Shown here in pieces: positions 22,805 through 30,379 of a stretch of DNA of 64,000 nt; positions within the stretch are counted from its first letter, which is position 1; every line of letters begins with the position of its first letter. The translations under genes and the position numbers were made by a program. This stretch comes from Methylohalobius sp964654415 (GTDB lineage Bacteria; Pseudomonadota; Gammaproteobacteria; Methylococcales; Methylothermaceae): NCBI GenBank assembly GCA_964654415.1, contig CAZZIP010000007.1, positions 62,001 to 126,000 on the forward strand, in the 5' to 3' direction. The notes beneath the pieces are model-generated. The model was not told the DNA's origin. It did not search any database and saw only the letters and a program-made list of their open reading frames with translations.

Positions 22805-23818
22805 ATGACGGTGACATCCGTGCCTTTTCAAGAAACTAATGATCCTGCGCGAAGCTATGAGCAGATTCGTGCGTTGGTGGCAGATCAAATCAAGCTGGTA
22901 GATGGCCTGATCCTCGCGGAACTCAGCTCGGATGTCGTCCTGATTAATAAGATCGGTCGTTATATCATCAACAGCGGTGGCAAGCGGCTTAGGCCTTTGC
23001 TTCACCTGCTGGCGGCCAATGCGCTAGGCTATCGCGAGGATCACCACATCACGCTAGCGGCGGTGATCGAGTTCGTCCATACCGCTACTCTGCTTCACGA
23101 TGACGTCGTGGATGAATCGGAGCTGCGGCGCGGCAAGGATACCGCCAACTCGGTGTGGGGCAATGCCGCTAGCGTGCTGGTGGGCGATTATCTGTATGCC
23201 ACGGCTTTTAGAATGATGGTTCGTCTCAAACGGGCTAAAGTCATGGAGATCATGGCTGAGACCACCGCTACCATCGCCGAGGGCGAAGTGTTGCAATTGC
23301 TCAACGTCAATAACCCCGCTACCTCTGAAGCCAAATATTTGGATGTGATCTGGCGCAAGACGGCTATCCTGTTCAGCGCTGCGGTTCGGTTGGCGGCGAC
23401 TCTGGTCGAAGTCTCCGCGGCTGTGGAGGATGGGCTGGCCCGATATGGGATGCATCTTGGCATCGCCTTCCAGTTGATCGACGATGCGCTCGACTATAAG
23501 GCCAATCCAGATCAGTTGGGTAAGCATCTAGGCAATGACTTGGCCGAAGGTAAACCCACCTTGCCTTTGATCTACGCCATGCAGAAGGCGTCTCCCGCCG
23601 AGGCAGCGATAATCCGGCGCGGCATCGAAGAGGGAGACCGCAGCGCCTTCGCCGAAGTTTATAAAATCATTGAATCAACCGATGCGATCGCCTATACTAT
23701 CGCGCTTGCTAAGGACGAGGTGCGAAAAGCCATCCAGGCACTTGCACCGCTGGCGCCATCGACTTACAAGGATGCTATGGTCGCGCTGGCGGAATTCTCC
23801 GTACAGAGATCCCACTGA
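22805..23818 (+). CDS. ispB: Octaprenyl (polyprenyl) diphosphate synthase
   Basis: 337-residue trans-prenyltransferase that makes the ubiquinone side chain. Both Asp-rich motifs are present: LLHDDVVDESELRRG (FARM) and FQLIDDALDYKA (SARM); GGKRLRPLLHLLAA near residue 58 is the conserved GxKxxRP substrate region. Chain length cannot be read exactly but the rplU-divergent position is that of ispB. The ribosome site before ATG 22805 is weak. It ends seven bases before tRNA-Pro. Confidence 0.94.
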   Translation: MTVTSVPFQETNDPARSYEQIRALVADQIKLVDGLILAELSSDVVLINKIGRYIINSGGKRLRPLLHLLAANALGYREDHHITLAAVIEFVHTATLLHDDVVDESELRRGKDTANSVWGNAASVLVGDYLYATAFRMMVRLKRAKVMEIMAETTATIAEGEVLQLLNVNNPATSEAKYLDVIWRKTAILFSAAVRLAATLVEVSAAVEDGLARYGMHLGIAFQLIDDALDYKANPDQLGKHLGNDLAEGKPTLPLIYAMQKASPAEAAIIRRGIEEGDRSAFAEVYKIIESTDAIAYTIALAKDEVRKAIQALAPLAPSTYKDAMVALAEFSVQRSH

Positions 23819-23824
23819 TTCCTT

Positions 23825-23901
23825 CGGGGTGTAGCTCAGCTTGGTAGAGCGCCGTCTTCGGGAGGCGGAAGTCGCTGGTTCAAATCCAGTCACCCCGACC
23901 A
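23825..23901 (+). tRNA. tRNA-Pro (CGG)
   Basis: A 77-base cloverleaf with acceptor CGGGGTG/CACCCCG, D-arm GCTC-AGCTTGGTA-GAGC, anticodon loop TTCGGGA (anticodon CGG) on the stem CCGTC/GGCGG, a GGTTCAAATCC T-arm and encoded CCA. Its last 12 bases overlap the antisense 3' end of the PHP-domain gene. The tRNA follows ispB after six bases. Confidence 0.96.
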
Positions 23902-24765
23902 GCTTTCCCTTAAAAGCTTACGACCGGCAAGGGGACCGAATGCTTCCCAGACTGGGGCAACCCCCGCCGGAAGCGGTGCCAGCCTGCCTAGCTCGGTCCA
24001 GGTGCAGGCCGGGTCGTGGAAATCCGATCCCACTGACCCCAAGAGCCGATAGCGGCGGGCGTAGTCGGCCAGCGTTGCGATCTGTGCCGGCGTGCTGTTG
24101 CCGCACACCACCTCGATCCCCATTCCCCCAAGGCTTTGGAACGTAGTCAGCAACCGCCTCAGCTTACTGGCAGTTAACTGATAGCGCAGCGGGTGGGCGA
24201 GCACGGCCAGACCTTTGGCCGCCAAGATCCAGCTGAGTGTTTCTTCTAGGCTTACCCAGCGGGTGGCGACGTAACCGGGTTTACCGCGCACCAGGAAGTG
24301 CTCAAATACCTCCGAGACCGAGGGGGCATAGCCGTGCTCGGCCAACCAGCGGGCAAAATGGGTGCGCGTGATCATCCCTTCACCAGCCATGGCTTGGACT
24401 TGGGCTAACGTACCTTGGATTCCGTATCTGGCCAGCTGATCGGCAATTTTCTCCGCGCGTTCTTGCCGCATTTTCTGGAGTCGGGCGAGTCCTGCGCGCA
24501 GAGATTCACATTTTGGATCGACGTTCAGTCCCAAGATGTGGAAACCCTGATCCTCCCAGGTAGCCGAGATTTCCACCCCACAGATCAGCTCAATGCCGAT
24601 CTCACTCGCGCAAGCCAAAGCCTGCCCGATTCCGGCTACGGTGTCGTGGTCAGTCAACGCCAGGTGCTTGACTCCCAGAGACGCAGCGCGGCGCACTACT
24701 TCCGCTGGCGGCAAGGCGCCGTCGGAGGCCGTGGAATGACAGTGCAGGTCATAAGCTGAAGTCAA
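23890..24765 (-). CDS. rnm: PHP-domain phosphoesterase, RNase AM (YciV/TrpH) type
   Basis: 291 residues. The PHP domain is seen in YDLHCHSTASDGALPP, KHLALTDHDTVAGIGQA and IELICGVEISATW, and the C-terminal GSDFHDPACTWTELGR supplies the last metal ligands. The match in length and motif order to E. coli YciV suggests a nucleoside 3',5'-bisphosphate phosphatase and 5'-3' exoribonuclease that matures rRNA 5' ends. It is the last gene of the purE-purK-gumC-ABC run, two bases after the ABC gene, and its stop falls inside tRNA-Pro on the other strand. Confidence 0.88.
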   Translation of the reverse strand: MTSAYDLHCHSTASDGALPPAEVVRRAASLGVKHLALTDHDTVAGIGQALACASEIGIELICGVEISATWEDQGFHILGLNVDPKCESLRAGLARLQKMRQERAEKIADQLARYGIQGTLAQVQAMAGEGMITRTHFARWLAEHGYAPSVSEVFEHFLVRGKPGYVATRWVSLEETLSWILAAKGLAVLAHPLRYQLTASKLRRLLTTFQSLGGMGIEVVCGNSTPAQIATLADYARRYRLLGSVGSDFHDPACTWTELGRLAPLPAGVAPVWEAFGPLAGRKLLRESWSG

Positions 24766-24767
24766 AG

Positions 24768-26588
24768 CTAGCTCCCCTGTAAGTCACCGTAAAGCTTGGC
24801 GTACAAACCATTATACGCGAGTAGCCGCTCGTGCTCGCCGTGCTCGCAGATCCGGCCATCCTCGAATACATAGACGCGATCCGCCTGTTTGATGGCGCTT
24901 AGGCGGTGCGCGACGATGATGGTGGTGCGGCGCTCAAGGAACTCGGCCAAAGCCAGGTGGAGGCGCTGCTCGGTGTCGGTATCGAGAGCTGAAGTAGCCT
25001 CATCTAGGATCACGACTTTGGGGTCCGTCAAAATCATCCTGGCGATCGCCAGCCGCTGGCGCTGGCCGCCGGAAAGGCGCATCCCGAAGCGGCCGAGGAC
25101 GGTTTCCAAACCCTGTGGCAGAGCGGCGATCGTGTCTTTAAGTTGGGCAATCTCCAAGGCCCGCCACAAAGAGGCCTCCGGGAACTCTCGCCCCAACGTG
25201 AGATTGGCGCGGATGGTAGCATTGAACAGGATAGGGTGTTGCAGCACAGTAACCACGTGTTCGCGCACCACATCCATGCCGATCCGAGTGATGGGAACGC
25301 CATCGTAATACACCATTCCCCGGGTTGGAGGGTAAAGCCCGATCAATACCTGGACTAGGGTGGATTTGCCGCCGCCGCTCGCTCCGACCAAGGCGATTTT
25401 TTCGCCGGGAAGAATATTCAGGCTTACCCCTTTTAGAACTTCGGTTCCACGGCCATAAGTGAAGTGGAGATTGTCAACCCGGATACCCACCGTGCGTTTA
25501 CCTTTGAACGGGTTGAAGCAGTGGGGATATTGGGGCTCCTGCTTTAGGTCCAGCAGCCGATTGAGGCGGTTTAGAGCGGCCTGGGCGCTATAGAAGGCAT
25601 GTTGGATGCCCAGCACTTCCTGAACCGGCGCCATCATGAACCACAAATAACCAAAGACGGCCAGCATCTGACCGATGCTCAAGTCGGAAAAAACCACCAT
25701 CAACATCGCCGCGGCGCGGAACACGTCTACCCCGTGCAGGAAAGTCATAAAGCTCAGACGGCCCAGGGCGTCGCTTTGCCAAGCGTAATTGACGCTGCAG
25801 GTATTGACCTGTTGCGCCAACGCCCGAAGCTTGTCGAAATAATGGCGCTCGCGGTTGCTAGCACGAATCTGGCTGATCGCGTCTAGGGTTTCGGTCAGCG
25901 CCTGCTGGAAGGATTCAAGGGCGGAATTTTCTTTGTATTTGAGGCGTTTGACTCGTTTGCCCAGAGCTTTGGTGAAATAAATCACCACCGGATTCAGGCA
26001 CAGGATGAACAAGGCCAAAGGCCAGTGGATCCAAAGCAACACGGCAGCGGTGCCCAAAATCGTCAATACTGCGATCAGAAATCGGCTGATCGTGGCGCCC
26101 AGGAAGTTGTCGAGAGTGTCCAGGTCAGTGACTAAATGCGTAACCACGGTACCGCTCCCCAAGGATTCGTATTCGGCCAGCGAGACTTTCTCCAGCCGGT
26201 TCAGGAAATCGCTGCGCAGCTTGAGGATCACGTCTTTGGAGATTTCCGTGAAACAGCGCATCTGCCAGACGGTGAACCCCAATGCCGCCAAGCGCAGCAG
26301 CATCGATGCTACAAGCACGACGCCGATGTACCACACCGGTCCTTGCCAGGTCGAAGGCAAGAAGTCGCCGGGAAGCCAGCGGTCGATAAAAGCGGTCACC
26401 GGGCCTGGTCGATGGAGCAGGACTTCGTCCACTAGGGCAGGAATCAAAAGCGGCACCGGAACCGAGGCCAGGGTGGTCAGAATCGCAATCGCCTGCGCCA
26501 AAAGCAATTTGCGCTTGTGGTGCAAAGCCAGCTGGATCAGAGTGCGCCAGGTATAGCGCCTAAGCGGTAGGAAACTTGGCGTATGCAT
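24768..26588 (-). CDS. ABC exporter half-transporter (MsbA-like, TM plus ATPase)
   Basis: 606 residues. Six membrane helices in about the first 320 residues (for example IAILTTLASVPVPLLIPALV, LIAVLTILGTAAVLLWI) are followed by the nucleotide-binding domain with Walker A GASGGGKST, signature LSGGQRQRLAIAR, Walker B KVVILDEATSALD and the switch His in IIVAHRLSAIK. It would act as a homodimer to move lipids, peptides or other large substrates out of the cytoplasm. No peptidase domain is present. It overlaps the gumC-like gene by one base (ATGA-type junction), so it is probably coupled to it. The substrate is unknown; a lipid or glycolipid partner of the chain-length protein is possible. Confidence 0.9.
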   Translation of the reverse strand: MHTPSFLPLRRYTWRTLIQLALHHKRKLLLAQAIAILTTLASVPVPLLIPALVDEVLLHRPGPVTAFIDRWLPGDFLPSTWQGPVWYIGVVLVASMLLRLAALGFTVWQMRCFTEISKDVILKLRSDFLNRLEKVSLAEYESLGSGTVVTHLVTDLDTLDNFLGATISRFLIAVLTILGTAAVLLWIHWPLALFILCLNPVVIYFTKALGKRVKRLKYKENSALESFQQALTETLDAISQIRASNRERHYFDKLRALAQQVNTCSVNYAWQSDALGRLSFMTFLHGVDVFRAAAMLMVVFSDLSIGQMLAVFGYLWFMMAPVQEVLGIQHAFYSAQAALNRLNRLLDLKQEPQYPHCFNPFKGKRTVGIRVDNLHFTYGRGTEVLKGVSLNILPGEKIALVGASGGGKSTLVQVLIGLYPPTRGMVYYDGVPITRIGMDVVREHVVTVLQHPILFNATIRANLTLGREFPEASLWRALEIAQLKDTIAALPQGLETVLGRFGMRLSGGQRQRLAIARMILTDPKVVILDEATSALDTDTEQRLHLALAEFLERRTTIIVAHRLSAIKQADRVYVFEDGRICEHGEHERLLAYNGLYAKLYGDLQGS

Positions 26589-28540
26589 CAGAGCTTAAGG
26601 CAGGGGTGGATGCGTTCGATCTCCTCAATCGAGTGAGCCTCCCCCGGGGGCAGCAGGCGGCCATAGGCCGACAGTTGCGTCAACGTCATGGTGCCGGCGG
26701 CTTTTTCCAGTTCGCTAAGGCGCAAATTCTGGCGGATCAAATAGACCAAATAGGTGTGGCGGATCGCCTCCGGGGTGACCATTTCCGGCTCGGCGAGTCT
26801 CGCCTCGACGGCGGTCAGATAGATCAATTTGGTCAACTCTTCTCTACTGGTCGGTGCTAAGGGGGAACCACCGCTGGCCGAAAGCCAAGTCAAAAGGCGC
26901 GGCGACAGGGGAATGAGACGGCGGTCAGGAGGCGGGGTAGAGAGTTTCCCCTGAGCGAGATCGAAGTGGCTGGCGTCTAGGCGGATGATCTCGTCCGGGG
27001 TCAAGCCGCTTAACAGCAAGGCAATCGATTGGCGGGTGCGCAAATCGGCACGATCGAGCAAAGATTCCAGTTCGCCGCGCGTAAGCTCTCTGGGAAAAGG
27101 TGCCTCCAGCGCTGGGGCCGGTTCCTCCAAAGCGGGCTGGTGGGTTTCGGTAGGGTGGCCAAACAGTTTGGAGACTTCCGGGGTGGCGTAGACGTGGATG
27201 CCAGCGAGAGTCAGGGTGGTTTCAGGCTTCTTATGCCGAGTCAGATACTCTACCAGCCATACTGCTGCCACTCCTAAACCTAAGGAAATGGCGGCGGCCA
27301 AAGCGGCATCGCGCAAGTATTTGGGCCGGATCGGATAGCGCGGGCGGAAGGCGCGTTCAACCACTTCCACCTGGGGATATTTCTCCGCCTGCTTGACTTC
27401 CAGCTGGGTAATCCGGTCCTGAAACTCGCGCTGGCGGGTTTCCATCTGCTTGAGTTCCTCCACCCGCGCCTCGTGTTCAGCGAACCGGGCGCTGAATTCG
27501 GCCGCCAGATGTTTGTGTTGCTCCAATTGGCGTTTGGTTTCCTCCACGGCTTGGCGGGCGCTTGCATAATCCTGCTCAGCCTGCAGCAAGGCTACCTTTT
27601 GCCCGCTTCCCACCAGGCGCCGGATTTTGTCTTCGACCTCCTCAAGCTGCTTTGGGACTTTGCTATACTGCGGGTTGAGGCGAATATAGTCGGGGGTAAA
27701 CCTCTGTCTCAATGAGGTTAATTCCTCCCGAAGCGCCTGGGCGCGCGCCTCGAGCGCTGCCAGAGTCCGACTGTCTTCCTGGGGGACGACCGGTTTACCG
27801 TTGGCGATAGCGGTGCGGATCGCTTCCAGGCGCGCCTTGGCTTTGACTTCTTCTTCGCTGAGCTGGTTTAAGGTTTTAGTTAGTCCATTCAGGCGTGCCA
27901 GGACATCGTTTTCGCTGCGTTCCAGGGAAGCGATGTCGTAGCGGCGGCGAAATTCGTCCAGCTCCTGGCGTTTGGCGGCGATTTTCTCCTCCAGAGCAGT
28001 CAACTGCTCGCGCAGCGCTACCAGGGTAGCGCCAGTGGTGGTTTGAATCTCGCGTGCCCGCGCATCCAGGTAGACGTCGATCCAGGTGTTGACCAGGGGA
28101 GCGAGTAGATTCTGCTGCGAGCCTTCGGCCCGCAGTTCCACGAGATTGGTGGCAGAGATCGGCTCGACGGCGAGCATGGCTTTGACGTCTTCCGGGGTCA
28201 ATTCACCCGGCGAGAGCCATCCGTCCCGTTCCAGCCGGTTTAGGGTTTCCACCAAAAGCGGTTGGCCGGTGAGCAATATCTGCTGGATGGCAACGTGCTG
28301 AGGATCGACGATGGTTTCGGTTTGATCCGCAGCCGGTTTGGCGGTGGTCAACAGCGAAGCGCTGGCGCGATAGATGGGCGGGCGCAAGAACACCGCCAGC
28401 AGCCCTATCGCCAGGCTGAGTGAGAACACGGTGGCAAACACCCAAAGCCTGCGCGATCGGTGCCAGACGTGGGACGACTCTTCTGATGATGAAGAGTGTT
28501 GGGGGCCTGACAGGCACTCGATCTGGATTGGATCAGCCAT
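26588..28540 (-). CDS. GumC/Wzz-type chain-length protein fused to a degenerate tyrosine-recombinase-like domain
   Basis: 650 residues. The N-terminal half is a polysaccharide co-polymerase: TM1 at about residues 31-52 (LWVFATVFSLSLAIGLLAVFL), a Wzz-like periplasmic start (PIYRASASLLTT), a long coiled coil (about 170-400), and TM2 near 412-435. There is no C-terminal tyrosine-kinase domain. Instead residues 486-650 resemble the catalytic half of a tyrosine recombinase: LTRGELESLLDRA, LLLSGLTPDEIIRLDAS, DRRLIPLSPRLLTWL, AIRHTYLVYLIRQN and the final YGRL. The family Arg I (Thr here), first His (Glu) and the GH motif (Gly-Thr) are lost while the central Arg and the Tyr are kept, so it is unlikely to cut DNA. 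The ATP-hydrolysing exporter follows directly. Confidence 0.78.
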   Translation of the reverse strand: MADPIQIECLSGPQHSSSSEESSHVWHRSRRLWVFATVFSLSLAIGLLAVFLRPPIYRASASLLTTAKPAADQTETIVDPQHVAIQQILLTGQPLLVETLNRLERDGWLSPGELTPEDVKAMLAVEPISATNLVELRAEGSQQNLLAPLVNTWIDVYLDARAREIQTTTGATLVALREQLTALEEKIAAKRQELDEFRRRYDIASLERSENDVLARLNGLTKTLNQLSEEEVKAKARLEAIRTAIANGKPVVPQEDSRTLAALEARAQALREELTSLRQRFTPDYIRLNPQYSKVPKQLEEVEDKIRRLVGSGQKVALLQAEQDYASARQAVEETKRQLEQHKHLAAEFSARFAEHEARVEELKQMETRQREFQDRITQLEVKQAEKYPQVEVVERAFRPRYPIRPKYLRDAALAAAISLGLGVAAVWLVEYLTRHKKPETTLTLAGIHVYATPEVSKLFGHPTETHQPALEEPAPALEAPFPRELTRGELESLLDRADLRTRQSIALLLSGLTPDEIIRLDASHFDLAQGKLSTPPPDRRLIPLSPRLLTWLSASGGSPLAPTSREELTKLIYLTAVEARLAEPEMVTPEAIRHTYLVYLIRQNLRLSELEKAAGTMTLTQLSAYGRLLPPGEAHSIEEIERIHPCLKL

Positions 28541-28559
28541 TGCGTTACCTCACGTTGGT

Positions 28560-29642
28560 TTAGGGCAGTAGCCCCAGCAAATGATGCAGGCAGGTCTCCA
28601 GAGTCTTTTCGTTAGCGGTGCGCACCGTGGCGTGCCCCACTTTCCGCCCCGGACGCTCGGCTTTGCCATAAACGTGAGCATGGACGCCTGGCTGTTCCAG
28701 AATATCGGAAAGTGCCGGCACGGTGCCGATGAAATTGACCATCGCCGCAAACCCCACCGGTCCGGTGTCTCCCAAAGGGAGATCCAAAATCGCCCTGAGG
28801 TGATTTTCGAATTGAGAGGTCTCGGCCCCCTCGATGGTCCAATGGCCGGAATTGTGCACCCTGGGAGCCATTTCGCTGGCGAGGAGACGTCCGTGGACTT
28901 CGAACAGTTCCAGTGCCAAGACGCCTACGTAGTCGAAGTGTTCTAGCAGCCTCCGGGCGTATTCCTGAGCCTGATCGCTGCTCGGATCGCCAGGGCGGCT
29001 GCGGGCCAGGTACAGGATACCGTGCTTGTGGACGTTCTCGCTCAAAGGGTAAAACGCAATTTGCCCGCGCTTGTTTCTCACTGCGAGAATCGAGACCTCA
29101 CGCTCAAAGGGGACGAAGTTTTCGCCGATCAATTCCTGGCCGCGAAATTGTTCCCAAGCCGCTTCGAGGTCGGCGGCGGTACGGATCAGTTTTTGCCCTT
29201 TGCCGTCATAGCCGAATCTGCGCGTCTTGAGCAGAAACGGCCAGCCAAGCATCTTGGGAGCCTGTTTGAGGTCGTCGAAGCTGTCTATGGGAACAAACTT
29301 AGCCGTAGGGATGCCTAAAGTTTGAAATAAGGTTTTTTCCCGCAGCCGGTCGCGACTTTCTTCCAAAGCCGCCAGCGGGGGATAAATGGGTACTTTGGCA
29401 GACAGCGCTCGGGTCCCTTCTAGAGAGACGTTTTCAAACTCGTAGGTAATCACCTGACAGTGCTCCGCCAAGCGGTCCAGAGCGCACTGATCGTCGTAAG
29501 GGGCTTTGAGGTGTTCACCAAGCTCTGCGGCGCAAGCGTCTGGATTAGGGTCCAAGATTAGAAAACGCAGCCCCAGAGGGTAGCCAGCGAGCGCGAGCAT
29601 GCGCGCCAGTTGTCCGCCGCCGATGATGCCAATGGTGGTCAT
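28560..29642 (-). CDS. purK: N5-carboxyaminoimidazole ribonucleotide synthase
   Basis: 360-residue ATP-grasp enzyme that carboxylates AIR in purine synthesis. IGIIGGGQLARMLALAGYPLG at the N-terminus is the family hallmark, followed by ATP-grasp segments (LKTRRFGYDGKGQ, NFVPFEREVSILAVR, ASEMAPRVHNSGHWTIEGA). It starts inside the purE stop (overlap ATGA, four bases) and is followed after 19 bases by the gumC-like gene, so purine synthesis genes and an export locus share a transcript. Confidence 0.96.
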   Translation of the reverse strand: MTTIGIIGGGQLARMLALAGYPLGLRFLILDPNPDACAAELGEHLKAPYDDQCALDRLAEHCQVITYEFENVSLEGTRALSAKVPIYPPLAALEESRDRLREKTLFQTLGIPTAKFVPIDSFDDLKQAPKMLGWPFLLKTRRFGYDGKGQKLIRTAADLEAAWEQFRGQELIGENFVPFEREVSILAVRNKRGQIAFYPLSENVHKHGILYLARSRPGDPSSDQAQEYARRLLEHFDYVGVLALELFEVHGRLLASEMAPRVHNSGHWTIEGAETSQFENHLRAILDLPLGDTGPVGFAAMVNFIGTVPALSDILEQPGVHAHVYGKAERPGRKVGHATVRTANEKTLETCLHHLLGLLP

Positions 29643-30145
29643 GCCGCTTGCTCCCTAGGGTCGGGCTGAGCGAGTACAGCCTCGCTCTGGCGCTGACGGA
29701 AAGCCTCCAAGGCAGCAGCAATAAGTGGATACTTGTTGGCCAAAATCGCTGCGGCGAGGAGCGCGGCGTTGACGGCACCCGCTTTGCCGATGGCGAGCGT
29801 CCCCACTGCGATCCCAGCCGGCATCTGGACGATGGAAAGCAGTGAATCCAGGCCGTTCAACGCGCGGGATCGAACCGGAACGCCAAGCACCGGCAGGGGC
29901 GTTTTGGCGGCAGTCATCCCGGGCAGGTGGGCGGCTCCCCCAGCGCCGGCGATGATGACTTCCAATCCCCGGGCTTTGGCTGAAGAGGCGTATTCGAACA
30001 AGAGATCGGGCGTTCGGTGTGCCGATACCACCCGGACTTCAAAGGGAATAGTGAGCTGTTTTAAGGTCTCGGCGGCATGGCGCATGGTATTCCAGTCGGA
30101 CTTGGAGCCCATGATTACGCCAACTAGGGGATTGGGTGTAGTCAT
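29639..30145 (-). CDS. purE: N5-carboxyaminoimidazole ribonucleotide mutase
   Basis: 168 residues from ATG 30145, the usual PurE length. GVIMGSKSDWNTMRHAAETL is the family N-terminus, and SAHRTPDLLFEYA and AGAAHLPGM-like residues complete the active site. It converts N5-CAIR to 4-CAIR after PurK. An alternative ATG at 30205 adds 20 residues and is preceded by AAGGA, whereas no ribosome site is visible before 30145; the true start needs N-terminal data. It is the first gene of the purE-purK-gumC-ABC-PHP run and is divergent from opgG. Confidence 0.95.
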   Translation of the reverse strand: MTTPNPLVGVIMGSKSDWNTMRHAAETLKQLTIPFEVRVVSAHRTPDLLFEYASSAKARGLEVIIAGAGGAAHLPGMTAAKTPLPVLGVPVRSRALNGLDSLLSIVQMPAGIAVGTLAIGKAGAVNAALLAAAILANKYPLIAAALEAFRQRQSEAVLAQPDPREQAA

Positions 30146-30313
30146 AGCGCTTGGTTTCGAGGAGGTGGATTGACGACCTTGAATATTATGACAAATCCTG
30201 AACATTTTCGTCCTTAAGTTGAGGTGTGAGGCGATGGGGCCACAAGCTCGAAGTTTGCTGGTGTCAGCAGGATCGCCTTGGGAGCTAATTTTTAGTGGGC
30301 GAATTCCGTTTTG

Positions 30314-30332
30314 AGCAATTATAATAATTGCT
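30314..30332. promoter_or_regulatory. 19-base palindrome in the purE-opgG divergent region
   Basis: AGCAATTATAATAATTGCT has nine-base arms around one central A. It is AT-rich in a GC-rich genome and lies 48 bases before opgG and about 170 before purE, a good place for a dimeric repressor. It does not match the PurR box that I know. The rest of the 234-base gap shows no gene. Confidence 0.45.
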
Positions 30333-30379
30333 TGATCTATCCCTCCTTTTTAGTACTTCACATTATTCCATAACGGTGT

